Of a stretch of 64,000 nucleotides of DNA, positions 45,437 through 54,370 are shown in pieces. Position 1 is the stretch's first letter. Each line of letters starts with the position of its first letter. The stretch spans positions 2,390,167 through 2,454,166 of the forward strand of contig NZ_LMDH01000001.1 in NCBI RefSeq assembly GCF_001425755.1, written 5' to 3'. The position numbers and the translations under genes were made by a program. Source of the DNA: Aeromicrobium sp. Root344. GTDB taxonomy: Bacteria; Actinomycetota; Actinomycetes; Propionibacteriales; Nocardioidaceae. The notes under the pieces are model-generated. The model did not search any database. It worked only from the letters and a program-made list of their open reading frames with translations, and had not been told where the DNA came from.

Positions 45437-47019
45437 GAGCCGATCCTGACGTCGAACGCGGCGCCGCCGAGGGGACTCTCGCCGATCGTGGCCCTGCCAC
45501 CGTGCCGGCGTACGAGCTGGCCGACGAGCGCCAGGCCGATGCCGCGGCCGGTGCCCTCGTCGGGCTTGGTCGACCAGCCGCGGACGAACACGGTCTCGCG
45601 GTCCTGCGGCTCGACGCCCGGACCGCTGTCCTCCACGCGTACGTGCAGCTGCTCCGTCGTCGAGGTGACCGTGACGGCGACCTGCCGGTCGACCGATGAC
45701 TGCGCCGCGTCGATCGCGTTGTCGACCAGGTTGCCGAGGATCGTCACGGCCTCGTGTGCCGTCGTGGTCAGTCCCGTGACCCTGGTCGCCGGCTCGATCG
45801 TCAGGGTCACCCCGCGTTCGGCGGCCTGCGCGCTCTTGCCCAGGAGGAGGGCGGCGATGACCGGCTCGTCGATCGACTCGACCATGCGGTCGGTGAGCCG
45901 TCGGGCGACGTCGAGCTCGCGGGTGGCGAAGTCGATCGCCTCCTCGCTCTGGCCGATCTCGATCAGCGACACCATCGTGTGCATGCGGTTGGACGACTCG
46001 TGGTTCTGGGCCCGCAGTGCCTCGGCGAGGCCGCGCACCGTGTCGAGCTCGGCCGTGACGCTCTGCAGCTCGGTGCGATCACGGAGCGTGACGACCGACC
46101 CGACGTCGCGGCCGTCCCAGTGCGCCGGCGCCTGGTTGACGACCAGCACGCGGTCGCCGACCACGTGCACGGCGTCCTGCAACGAACCGCCGGAGGTGAG
46201 CTCGGCGACGAGCGCCGGCTCGAGGCCGAGACGGTCGATGGTCGAGCCGACGAACGATGGGTCGAGGTCGAGCAATCGGGCCGCTTCGTCGTTCATGAGC
46301 GTCAACCGGCCGGCCGGATCGAGCAGCAGGAGTCCCTCGCGGACGGCCCGGAGCACCGCGTCGTAGTACTCGTACATGCGGGTGATCTCCTGCTCGCCGA
46401 GACCATGGGTCTGCCGGCGCAGGCGACGGTTGGCCAGCGCCGCGCCGATCGCCCCGAGCACCCCGATCGCGAGTGCCGCGGCGATGATCCGCGGGAGGAC
46501 CGAGAGCACCTCCTCGTCGACCTTCTTGGTCGTGATGCCGACCGAGACCATCCCGCGTACCTTGCCGTCCTCCTTGATCGGGACGACGGCGCGTACGGAG
46601 GGACCCAGCGTGCCGGTGAAGTCCTCGGTGAAGTTGCGGCCCTTCAGTGCCTCGGCAGTGTGACCGATGAACTTCTTGCCGATGTTGTCGGGGTTGGGGT
46701 GCGAGTAGCGGATGCCCTTGGGGCTCATGATGACCACGAAGTCGGTGCCGGTCGCCTTGCGGACGCGTTCGGCGTACGGCTGCAGGACATCCCTGGGCTC
46801 GGGGTCGTCCAGTGCGTCGAGGACGGTGGGGGAGGCAGCGACTGCGAGCGACACGTCGAGGGTCTGTGCGCGGGCGTCGGCGCGGCTGTCCTGCCGGGCG
46901 TCGAACCAGGCCAGGGCGGTGCCGCCCACGACGACGACCAGCACCACGAGCAGCTGCCACACGAGCATCTGCCGTGCGACGGTACGTCCGCGAGCCCGGG
47001 CCACCCTCGCATTCTCCAC
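45433..47019 (-). CDS. DcuS/CitA-type sensor histidine kinase
   Basis: The 528-aa kinase has two membrane helices (about 19-40 and 180-200) bracketing an extracytoplasmic PAS-like sensor (VVIMSPKGIRYSHPNPDNIGK), then a cytoplasmic PAS domain (REGLLLLDPAGRLTLMNDEA), the phospho-acceptor region AQNHESSNRMH and an ATPase domain with LGNLVDNAIDAA, EDSGPGV and GTGRGIGLAL. It resembles DctS/DcuS sensors of C4-dicarboxylates or citrate. Start GTG 47019. It is divergent from dctA. Confidence 0.9.
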   Translation of the reverse strand: MENARVARARGRTVARQMLVWQLLVVLVVVVGGTALAWFDARQDSRADARAQTLDVSLAVAASPTVLDALDDPEPRDVLQPYAERVRKATGTDFVVIMSPKGIRYSHPNPDNIGKKFIGHTAEALKGRNFTEDFTGTLGPSVRAVVPIKEDGKVRGMVSVGITTKKVDEEVLSVLPRIIAAALAIGVLGAIGAALANRRLRRQTHGLGEQEITRMYEYYDAVLRAVREGLLLLDPAGRLTLMNDEAARLLDLDPSFVGSTIDRLGLEPALVAELTSGGSLQDAVHVVGDRVLVVNQAPAHWDGRDVGSVVTLRDRTELQSVTAELDTVRGLAEALRAQNHESSNRMHTMVSLIEIGQSEEAIDFATRELDVARRLTDRMVESIDEPVIAALLLGKSAQAAERGVTLTIEPATRVTGLTTTAHEAVTILGNLVDNAIDAAQSSVDRQVAVTVTSTTEQLHVRVEDSGPGVEPQDRETVFVRGWSTKPDEGTGRGIGLALVGQLVRRHGGRATIGESPLGGAAFDVRIGS

Positions 47020-47047
47020 GATCCCGGCGCGCGTACCGAGGTGGCGT

Positions 47048-47096
47048 TGTGACGGCGGTCACGAACTTTACGAACACAACGGTGAGCGGGGTCACA
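47048..47096 (+). promoter_or_regulatory. Two CRP-like palindromes upstream of dctA
   Basis: TGTGA-CGGCGG-TCACG (47048-47063) and GGTGA-GCGGGG-TCACA (47081-47096) each match TGTGA-N6-TCACA at nine of ten positions. Centres are 33 bp apart, about three helical turns, in the divergent gap between the sensor kinase and dctA. AGGAGGA at 47135-47141 is the dctA ribosome site. Confidence 0.6.
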
Positions 47097-47143
47097 TGCG
47101 GACCCATTCTGGGGACGCAACCCCTCACCGTCCAGGAGGACTC

Positions 47144-48532
47144 ATGTCAACGAATGCGCTGCGCCCGGCCCGCAAGGACCGCACGCACTACCTCTACCTC
47201 GCCGTCATCGGCGCCGTGATCGCCGGCATCACCGTTGGCCTGGTGGCGCCGGACTTCGCCGTCGAGCTCAAGCCTCTCGGCACCGGGTTCGTCAACCTCA
47301 TCAAGATGATGATCGCCCCGGTCATCTTCTGCACCCTCGTCCTCGGTGTCGGCTCAGTGGCCAAGGCGTCGCAGGTCGGCCGCGTCGGCGGGCTCGCACT
47401 CGGCTACTTCGTCACGATGTCGTTCGTCGCGCTCAGCATCGGCCTGGTGGTCGGCAACATCCTGCACCCCGGCGACGGCCTCAAGATCACGCCGGACGTC
47501 GCCTCCGCCGGCAGCGCGCAGGTGTCGAGCGACGCCGAGTCGACGACCGACTTCCTCCTGCACATCGTCCCTGACACGCTGGCCTCGTCACTGACGTCCG
47601 GCAAGATCCTGCAGACGCTGCTCGTGGCGCTGCTGTTCGGGTTCGCGCTGCAGGCCATGGGCTCGGCCGGCAAGCCGGTCCTGACCGGCATCGGCCACCT
47701 CCAGAAGGTCGTCTTCCGCATCCTCGCGATGATCATGTGGGCCGCACCGATCGGCGCGTTCGGCGCCATGGCCGGCGTCGTCGGCGAGACCGGCGTCGAC
47801 GCCCTCAAGGCGCTCGCGGTCATCATGATCGGCTTCTACGTCACCTGTGCCGTGTTCGTGTTCGTCATCCTCGGCACGATCCTGCGCGTCGTCGCGGGCA
47901 TCAACATCTTCCTGTTGCTCAAGTACCTCGGCCGCGAGTTCCTGCTGATCTTCTCGACGTCGTCGTCCGAGTCGGCCCTGCCGCGGCTCATCGCCAAGAT
48001 GGAGCACGCCGGGGTGTCGCAGCAGACCGTCGGTGTCGTCGTGCCGACCGGCTACTCGTTCAACCTCGACGGCACCATGATCTACCTGACCATGGCGTCG
48101 CTGTTCATCGCCGAGGCGATGGGCAACCCCCTGTCGATCGGCGAGCAGATCTCGCTGCTGCTGTTCATGATGGTCGCGTCCAAGGGCGCTGCGGGCGTCA
48201 CCGGCGCCGGCATGGCGACACTCGCCGGCGGGCTCAGCTCACACCGTCCGGAGCTGCTCGACGGTGTCGGCTTGATCGTCGGTATCGACCGGTTCATGTC
48301 GGAGGCCCGTGCGGTCACCAACTTCTCCGGCAACGCCGTCGCGACGGTCCTGGTCGCCACGTGGACGCACACGCTCGACCGCGACCAGCTCAACCGGACG
48401 CTGTCCGGCGAGAGCCCGTTCGACGAGTCGACGATGATCGACACCGACGACGAGGTCGAGTCGGCGGACGAGCCCGTGGCGATCGAAGCCGGCGGTGCCG
48501 ATGCAGCGCCGCGCATACCGGCCAAGGTCTGA
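47144..48532 (+). CDS. dctA: DctA-type C4-dicarboxylate/cation symporter
   Basis: The 462-aa DAACS-family protein imports succinate, fumarate or malate with protons or sodium. It has the helical pattern of the family, the serine-rich motif IFSTSSSESALPRLI, PTGYSFNLDGTMIYLTMAS and the substrate-site FMSEARAVTNFSGNAVATVLV. About 30 acidic residues form the C-terminal tail. Divergent from the DctS-like sensor and preceded by CRP-like sites, so both inducer and carbon control are likely. Confidence 0.93.
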   Translation: MSTNALRPARKDRTHYLYLAVIGAVIAGITVGLVAPDFAVELKPLGTGFVNLIKMMIAPVIFCTLVLGVGSVAKASQVGRVGGLALGYFVTMSFVALSIGLVVGNILHPGDGLKITPDVASAGSAQVSSDAESTTDFLLHIVPDTLASSLTSGKILQTLLVALLFGFALQAMGSAGKPVLTGIGHLQKVVFRILAMIMWAAPIGAFGAMAGVVGETGVDALKALAVIMIGFYVTCAVFVFVILGTILRVVAGINIFLLLKYLGREFLLIFSTSSSESALPRLIAKMEHAGVSQQTVGVVVPTGYSFNLDGTMIYLTMASLFIAEAMGNPLSIGEQISLLLFMMVASKGAAGVTGAGMATLAGGLSSHRPELLDGVGLIVGIDRFMSEARAVTNFSGNAVATVLVATWTHTLDRDQLNRTLSGESPFDESTMIDTDDEVESADEPVAIEAGGADAAPRIPAKV

Positions 48533-48544
48533 CCGAACAGCCAC

Positions 48545-48585
48545 GAAGGCGGGGCTCGCGGGTGATCCCCGGGAGCCCCGCCTTC
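48545..48585 (+). terminator. dctA terminator hairpin
   Basis: A perfect 13-bp stem, GAAGGCGGGGCTC (48545-48557) and GAGCCCCGCCTTC (48573-48585), with further pairing possible in the loop, begins 13 bp after the dctA stop. No T-run follows, as in many actinobacterial terminators. Confidence 0.8.
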
Positions 48586-48614
48586 GCCGTGCCCGGTGCC
48601 GATACGCTCACTGC

Positions 48615-49538
48615 ATGCCTGATCAGCGCACACGCGTGGCCGCGATCGACTGCGGGACCAACTCGATCCGCCTGCTGGTCAGCGATGTCGGCGCCGACAG
48701 CAAGGCCGACCTGGTGCGCGAGATGCGCATCGTCCGCCTGGGCCAGGACGTCGATCGCACGGGTCACCTGGCCGAGGAGGCCATCGACCGTACGCTGCAG
48801 GCCACCCGTGAGTATGCCGAGCTGATCGCGATGTTCGGCGCCAACGAGATCAGGTTCTGCGCCACCTCCGCGGTCCGCGACGCGGACAACGCGACGGCGT
48901 TCGAGGACGCGATCGAGGGCATCCTCGGCGTGCGCCCCGTCGTCCTTGCGGGACTCGACGAGGCCCGCGCCTCGTTCCTGGGCGCGACGCGCGACCTCGA
49001 GCAGGCGCGCACGCTCGTCGTCGACATCGGGGGAGGGTCGACCGAGCTCGTCGTCGGCACCGGCCAGGACATCGAGTGGTCGGTGTCGCTCGACATCGGG
49101 TCCGTGCGCCTGACCGAGCGGTTCCTGTCCAGCGATCCGGCGTCGGTCGCGGAGGTCACGGCCTGCATGAGTCACCTCGACGCGGTGCTGGCTCCTGCGG
49201 TGGCCGGGCTCGACCCGGTCGGCTCGTTCGTCGGCGTCGCCGGCACGATCACGACCGTGGCGGCGCACTCGCTCGCGCTGCCGTCGTACGACTCCGCCAC
49301 GATCCACGGTGCGAGGCTCGCGCTCGACGACGTGCGCGAGGCGTGCCTGTCGCTCGTACGCATGTCCGTCGCTGACCGCCGCGCGCTGCCGTTCATGCAC
49401 CCCGGCCGCGCCGACGTGATCGGGGCCGGCGCGCTGATCCTCGACCGGCTCGTCGACCTCGTCCCGCTGTCCACCGACACCATGGTCGTCAGCGAGCACG
49501 ACATCCTGGACGGCATCGCTTGGGACATCGTCGGCTGA
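48615..49538 (+). CDS. ppx: Exopolyphosphatase / guanosine pentaphosphatase
   Basis: The 307-aa ASKHA-fold enzyme releases phosphate from polyphosphate or pppGpp. Motifs: VAAIDCGTNSIRLLV, FCATSAVRDADN, VVDIGGGSTELV and GVAGTITTVAAHSL. It lacks the long C-terminal HD part, as in mycobacterial Ppx1. TACGCT (48603-48608) lies 6 nt before ATG 48615. It closes the conserved eno-ftsB-DUF501-ppx group after the dct insertion. Confidence 0.9.
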   Translation: MPDQRTRVAAIDCGTNSIRLLVSDVGADSKADLVREMRIVRLGQDVDRTGHLAEEAIDRTLQATREYAELIAMFGANEIRFCATSAVRDADNATAFEDAIEGILGVRPVVLAGLDEARASFLGATRDLEQARTLVVDIGGGSTELVVGTGQDIEWSVSLDIGSVRLTERFLSSDPASVAEVTACMSHLDAVLAPAVAGLDPVGSFVGVAGTITTVAAHSLALPSYDSATIHGARLALDDVREACLSLVRMSVADRRALPFMHPGRADVIGAGALILDRLVDLVPLSTDTMVVSEHDILDGIAWDIVG

Positions 49539-49543
49539 TGACC

Positions 49544-49607
49544 CGCTGAGCCTGACGTTTCTGTCGCGACACGCCGTGTCAGCACGACAGAAACGTCAGG
49601 CTCAGCG
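49544..49607. terminator. Perfect 23-bp inverted repeat between convergent ppx and lacI genes
   Basis: Arms 49544-49566 and 49585-49607 are perfect reverse complements over 23 bp, and the 18-nt loop contains GACAC-GCC-GTGTC, extending the structure. It fills most of the convergent gap and begins 5 bp after the ppx stop. A bidirectional terminator is likely; the length and perfection are unusual. Confidence 0.75.
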
Positions 49608-49630
49608 CGTTCCTTGGCGCCGCTCGTCCG

Positions 49631-50641
49631 TCAGGCGCCGGCGGTGGAGCGGCGGATGACGAGCTCGGGCTTGAGCGTCGTGTGCTTGACCGTGGAGCCG
49701 GCCGGATCGGCGATCACGTCGAGCAGCAGGGTCGCTGCAGCAGAGCCGAGCTGTTGCGCCGGCTGGCGGACGGACGACAGGGGGATCGCAGCCGAGGCGG
49801 CGAACTCGATGTCGTCGTAGCCAATGATCGCGATGTCGTCCGGCACGCGTACGCCCGCCAGCGTGAGCGCCTGGAGCACGCCGAGGGCGACGAGGTCGTT
49901 GGCGGCGAACACCGCGTCAGGGCGCTGTGTGCGGGGCAGCTCGAGGAGCTGCTCGGCGCCCCAGCGGCCGGCCTGAGCGTTCATGGTCTCGGTCTCGACG
50001 AACACGATCTCTCCGGAGCCGTGCTTCTCGGCGGCCGCACGCGCTGCGGCGAGACGGGTCTTGACCTGCGCCAGCCCCGCGGGACCGCCGATGAACCCGA
50101 TGCGGCGCCGACCGATCTCGAGCAGGTGCTCGGTGGCGATCCGGCCGCCCATCTTGTCGTCGATCGACACCGACGAGAACTCCTTGGCCCGGCTCATGCG
50201 GTCGACCAGCACGACGCTCGTGCCGCGGTCCCGGAGCCTGCGGAGGCGGTCCATGACGTCGCCGACCGGCGTGATGAGCACGCCGCTCATGCGCTGCTGC
50301 TCGAACAGGTCGAGGTACGACGTCTCCCGGCTGGGCTCCTGGGCGCTGTTGCCGAGGATCAAGGGTCGGGACTCGGCGATCAGGACGTCCTCCACGCCTC
50401 GGGCGACGTCGGTGAAGAACGGGTTGGCGATGTCGAGCACGATCATGCCGATCGCGTCGTTGGTGCCGGCGCGCAGCTGGCGGGCCGCGTCGTTGCGGAT
50501 GTAGCCCAGCTCGTCGATCGCGGCCTGGATGCGCGCGAGCGTCGCGGGGGAGACCTTGGCCGGATGGTTCAGGGCGTTCGACACGGTCGCGGGGGAGACC
50601 CCGGCGAGAGCGGCAACATCGCGTACTTGAGCCACGGCCAT
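49631..50641 (-). CDS. LacI-family repressor of the rhamnose operon
   Basis: The 336-aa protein has the LacI headpiece (VRDVAALAGVSPATVSNALNH, residues 6-26) and a periplasmic-binding-like core. I start at ATG 50641; TAACCT (50654-50649) is 7 nt upstream, and the frame before it lies in the promoter. It is divergent from the sugar ABC operon, and two CG-centred pseudo-palindromes flank that promoter. An L-rhamnose-derived ligand is inferred from the regulon. Confidence 0.85.
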   Translation of the reverse strand: MAVAQVRDVAALAGVSPATVSNALNHPAKVSPATLARIQAAIDELGYIRNDAARQLRAGTNDAIGMIVLDIANPFFTDVARGVEDVLIAESRPLILGNSAQEPSRETSYLDLFEQQRMSGVLITPVGDVMDRLRRLRDRGTSVVLVDRMSRAKEFSSVSIDDKMGGRIATEHLLEIGRRRIGFIGGPAGLAQVKTRLAAARAAAEKHGSGEIVFVETETMNAQAGRWGAEQLLELPRTQRPDAVFAANDLVALGVLQALTLAGVRVPDDIAIIGYDDIEFAASAAIPLSSVRQPAQQLGSAAATLLLDVIADPAGSTVKHTTLKPELVIRRSTAGA

Positions 50642-50650
50642 GACGAGGAG

Positions 50651-50732
50651 GTTAACACGATTCAACATTGTGGGTTGACGGAACTGTGATGGGCGTCATA
50701 CAGTGCCGGAAGGCGAATTAGAACGATTCAAT
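50651..50732 (+). promoter_or_regulatory. Rhamnose operon promoter, LacI-type operators and CRP-like site
   Basis: TTGACG (50675-50680) and TACAGT (50699-50704) are 18 bp apart. CG-centred 16-bp pseudo-palindromes GTTAACACGATTCAAC (50651-50666) and ATTAGAACGATTCAAT (50717-50732) share ACGATTCAA and flank the promoter 66 bp apart; the first also covers the lacI -10 box. TGTGA-TGGGCG-TCATA (50685-50700) in the spacer is one base off the CRP consensus. Confidence 0.6.
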
Positions 50733-50769
50733 CGCCGCCGAATCCGCCCCCCGAAGTCACGGAGTCCAC

Positions 50770-52281
50770 ATGAACGCGAGCGGTCCTGTCGCCCTGCAGC
50801 TCGAGCAGGTGCGCAAGTCGTTCGGTCCCGTCGTCGCCCTACGGTCGGGGAGCCTCACGGTCCACTCCGGCTCGATCCACGCCCTGGTGGGTGAGAACGG
50901 TGCCGGCAAGTCGACCCTCGTCAAGATCGTGGCCGGCGTCTACCAGCGCGACGGCGGCGAGTTCCTGCTGCACGGTGAGAGCGTCGACTTCTCGTCGACC
51001 GCGGCGTCCAAGGACGCCGGCATCGCCGTGATCTACCAGGAGCCCACGCTGTTCCCGGATCTCTCGGTCACCGAGAACATCTTCATGGGTCGCCAGCCGC
51101 TCGGCGCCGGTCGCCGTATCGACCGCAAGGCGATGCACGAGGAGGCGCTGGGCCTCTTCTCCCGCCTCGGCGTCAACCTCGACCCACGGCGTCTCGCCGA
51201 GGGCCTGTCGATCGCCGACCAGCAGATCATCGAGATCGCCAAGGCCATCTCCCTCGACGCCAGCGTCCTGATCATGGACGAGCCGACCGCCGCACTCAGC
51301 GGGGTCGAGGTCGAGCGGCTGTTCGCCGTGGCCCGCAGCCTGCGCGACGAGGGTCGTGCGCTCGTGTTCATCTCGCACCGCTTCGAAGAGGTGTTCGCCC
51401 TCTGCGACACCGTCACCGTGATGCGCGACGGCGACTACATCTCGACCGACCCGATCGCCGAGACGACCAGCAGCCAGATCGTCGCCAAGATGGTCGGCCG
51501 CGAGGTCGGCGACCTGTTCCCCAAGACGCCTGCCGAGATCGGTGAGCCGGTCCTCACGGTCAAGGAGCTCGAGTCTGCCGGTGTCTTCCACGACGTCACC
51601 TTCGACGTACGCGCCGGCGAGATCGTCGCCCTCGCGGGCCTGGTCGGAGCCGGGCGCAGCGAGATCGCCCGCGCGATCTTCGGCGTCGACGGCTACGACT
51701 CCGGCACCGTCCAGCTCAACGGCAGGGTCGTACGCCCGCGCAGCCCGCGTGCCGCGATCCGCGCCGGCATGGGGTTCGTCCCCGAGGACCGCCGTCAGCA
51801 GGGTCTCGTCACCGAGGCGTCGGTCGCCCACAACGTCGCCGCGGTGATCCGCTCGCGCATCGCGCGGTGGGGACTCCTCACCAACGGCAGCGAGACACGG
51901 ACCGCTGCCCCTTGGGCGGGACGGCTCGAGGTCAAGACCAACGCGCTCGACATGCACGCGACCACGATGAGCGGCGGCAACCAGCAGAAGGTCGTCATCG
52001 CCAAGTGGCTCGCGACCCAGCCGTCGTTGCTGATCATCGACGAGCCCACGCGCGGCATCGACATCGGGACCAAGGCCGAGGTGCACCGCTTGATCTCCGA
52101 GCTCGCCGGCCAGGGCATGGCGATCCTCATGATCTCGTCGGAGCTGCCCGAGGTGCTGGGCATGGCCGACCGGGTGCTCGTCGTCCACGAGGGCCACATC
52201 ACCGCCAACCTCGACCGCGCGGACGCGACGCCCGAGAGCGTCATGACCGCCGCCACCAACACGATGGAAGTCAGCGCATGA
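50770..52281 (+). CDS. rhaT: Sugar ABC transporter ATPase (rhamnose)
   Basis: The 503-aa double-ABC protein is of the monosaccharide CUT2 type. The first domain has Walker A GENGAGKST (about residue 42) and Walker B LIMDEPTAALS; the second, less conserved, has LAGLVGAGRSE instead of Walker A, and SGGNQQKVVIAKWLA with IDEPTRGIDIG. This asymmetry is normal for RbsA/XylG-like proteins. It energises the two permeases that follow with 4-nt overlap. Rhamnose specificity comes from the operon. Confidence 0.88.
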   Translation: MNASGPVALQLEQVRKSFGPVVALRSGSLTVHSGSIHALVGENGAGKSTLVKIVAGVYQRDGGEFLLHGESVDFSSTAASKDAGIAVIYQEPTLFPDLSVTENIFMGRQPLGAGRRIDRKAMHEEALGLFSRLGVNLDPRRLAEGLSIADQQIIEIAKAISLDASVLIMDEPTAALSGVEVERLFAVARSLRDEGRALVFISHRFEEVFALCDTVTVMRDGDYISTDPIAETTSSQIVAKMVGREVGDLFPKTPAEIGEPVLTVKELESAGVFHDVTFDVRAGEIVALAGLVGAGRSEIARAIFGVDGYDSGTVQLNGRVVRPRSPRAAIRAGMGFVPEDRRQQGLVTEASVAHNVAAVIRSRIARWGLLTNGSETRTAAPWAGRLEVKTNALDMHATTMSGGNQQKVVIAKWLATQPSLLIIDEPTRGIDIGTKAEVHRLISELAGQGMAILMISSELPEVLGMADRVLVVHEGHITANLDRADATPESVMTAATNTMEVSA

Positions 52282-53309
52282 CAGAGACCCTGGTGGCGCC
52301 CAGCCGCCGCAGCACCGCGCAGCGCGTGGTGTCGACGATCCTCACGTCACGCGAGTCCGCCATCGCGTTCGTGCTGATCCTCGTCGTCGCCGCGGCCACG
52401 CTCAACACCAAGAGCTTCCTGTTCAGCGAGGACGGCTGGCGCGACCTGCTGCTGACCCCCGCGATCCTCCTGCTGCTGGCCACGGGCCAGGCCGTCGTGA
52501 TCATCACGCGCAACGTCGACCTGTCGGTCGGCTCGACGCTGGCCCTCACGGCATACCTGACCGGCAGGCTCTTCGTGGACAACCCGGGCATCCCGATCGT
52601 CGCGGTCGTGGCGATCGGGATGCTGGCCGGCGCCGGCCTCGGGCTCATCAACGGCCTGCTGGTCGCGCTCGGCCGGGTGCCCGCGCTGGTCATCACGCTC
52701 GGCACGCTCTACATCTATCGCGGTGTCGTGCTCTCGTGGGCCGGTTCCAACCGCATCAACGCCTCCGACATGCCGGACGGGTTCCTGTCGCTCGGCACCA
52801 AGTCGATCCTGACGATCCCGGTCCTGACGATCCTCGCGCTCGTCGTGCTCGGCATCGTGGGCTACTACCTGCGCACCGCCCGCGGCGGCCGTGAGCTGTA
52901 CGCCATCGGATCCGACCCGGATGCCGCCAACCTCTACGGCCTCAAGGTCCGCCGCCGCGTCATCGGCGCGTTCGTCCTGTGCGGCGCGCTCGCCGGCCTT
53001 GCGGGCGTCGTGTACGCCGCGCGCTACGGCACGATCAGCTCGGGCGCCGGCCAGGACATCGAGCTCCAGGCCGTGGGTGCGGCAGTCATCGGCGGGGTCG
53101 CGATCTTCGGCGGCAGCGGCTCGGTCTGGGGTGCCGCGATCGGCGCCTGGCTGCTCATCACGATCAATCGCGCACTGCCGATCCTCGGCGTGCAGGACTT
53201 CTGGCAGCAGGCCGTCGTCGGTGCCCTGATCCTCGGCGCCATCGTGCTCGACCGGGTCCTGGCCGCACGCAGATCACGCAAGCTCGTCGAAGCGAGGGAC
53301 ATCGCATGA
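52278..53309 (+). CDS. rhaP: Sugar ABC transporter permease 1
   Basis: The 343-aa membrane protein of the RbsC/CUT2 family has about ten helices and the signatures ITRNVDLSVGSTLALTAYL and AVGAAVIGGVAIFGGSGSVWGA. It pairs with the next gene's product to form the importer pore. ATGA overlaps at both ends show tight coupling. Confidence 0.88.
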   Translation: MTETLVAPSRRSTAQRVVSTILTSRESAIAFVLILVVAAATLNTKSFLFSEDGWRDLLLTPAILLLLATGQAVVIITRNVDLSVGSTLALTAYLTGRLFVDNPGIPIVAVVAIGMLAGAGLGLINGLLVALGRVPALVITLGTLYIYRGVVLSWAGSNRINASDMPDGFLSLGTKSILTIPVLTILALVVLGIVGYYLRTARGGRELYAIGSDPDAANLYGLKVRRRVIGAFVLCGALAGLAGVVYAARYGTISSGAGQDIELQAVGAAVIGGVAIFGGSGSVWGAAIGAWLLITINRALPILGVQDFWQQAVVGALILGAIVLDRVLAARRSRKLVEARDIA

Positions 53310-54370
53310 CCGCCCGCACGTACGCCGCACACGCCAAGCCCCTGTGGCAACGCGCGCTCCTGACTCGGGAGTTCGCGATCATCACGCTGCTCGTCGTGGT
53401 CTACCTCTACTCGCGCAGCGAGGTGCCGGCGTTCGACGGCCCGCTGACGATCTACTACCTGCTGCTCGACGCCGCGGCGATCCTGCTGATCGCGCTGCCG
53501 ATGACGATGATCATCATCACCGGCGAGATCGACCTGTCGGTCGCCAGCACCGTGGCGCTCAGCAGCGTGCTCGTCGGTGACCTGCACCAGCACGGCATGT
53601 CGATCCCGATGGCGGGGCTCGTGGCGATCCTCGCGGGTGTCGTGTGCGGTGCGTTCAACGGCTTCCTCGTGGCGTACGTCGGACTGCCCTCGCTGGCCGT
53701 CACGATCGGCACGCTCGCGCTCTATCGCGGCATCGCCGTCGGCACGCTCGGCACCAAGGCCGTCACGGACTTCCCGGAGAAGTGGACCGACCTCGCCAAG
53801 CAGCACATCGGCGACAGCAGCTATCCGGTCATCGTCATCCCGTTCGTCGTGCTGGCGATCCTGTTCGCGCTGCTGCTCCACTTCACGTCGTTCGGCCGGG
53901 GCGTGTACGACATCGGGCTCAACTCCGAGGCGGCGCACTTCACCGGCGTCAACGTCGCGCGTACGAAGTTCATCCTGTTCGTGCTCTCCGGCGCCGTCTC
54001 GGCGTTCGCCGGCATCTACATCACGCTCCGCTACGGCAGCGCCCGCGGTGACAACGCGACGGGCCTCGAGCTCCAGGTGATCGCCGCGGTGCTCCTCGGC
54101 GGCGTGTCGATCTTCGGCGGTCGTGGCGCCCTGCACGGCGTCATCGCCGGGGTCCTGTTGATCGGCGTCATCTCGAGCGCCCTGCGCCTCGAGGACGTCA
54201 CGGTCAACGTCATCAACATCATCATCGGGCTGCTGCTCGTGCTCTCGGTGATGTCCACCAGCTTCCTGTCCTTGGCAACTCGGGCGTCGGCAGGAATGAA
54301 GAAACGCAGCTCCAAGAGCTCCGATGCACGCCAGCAGCTGGCGTCAGCTCACCATGAAGGGAAGAACTGA
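53306..54370 (+). CDS. rhaQ: Sugar ABC transporter permease 2
   Basis: The 354-aa RbsC-like permease has ITGEIDLSVASTVALSSVL and VIAAVLLGGVSIFGGRGALHG, with about nine to ten helices and a basic, Ser-rich cytoplasmic tail. Two different permeases in one operon is typical of rhamnose CUT2 importers. The stop overlaps the binding-protein start (TGATG). Confidence 0.88.
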   Translation: MTARTYAAHAKPLWQRALLTREFAIITLLVVVYLYSRSEVPAFDGPLTIYYLLLDAAAILLIALPMTMIIITGEIDLSVASTVALSSVLVGDLHQHGMSIPMAGLVAILAGVVCGAFNGFLVAYVGLPSLAVTIGTLALYRGIAVGTLGTKAVTDFPEKWTDLAKQHIGDSSYPVIVIPFVVLAILFALLLHFTSFGRGVYDIGLNSEAAHFTGVNVARTKFILFVLSGAVSAFAGIYITLRYGSARGDNATGLELQVIAAVLLGGVSIFGGRGALHGVIAGVLLIGVISSALRLEDVTVNVINIIIGLLLVLSVMSTSFLSLATRASAGMKKRSSKSSDARQQLASAHHEGKN

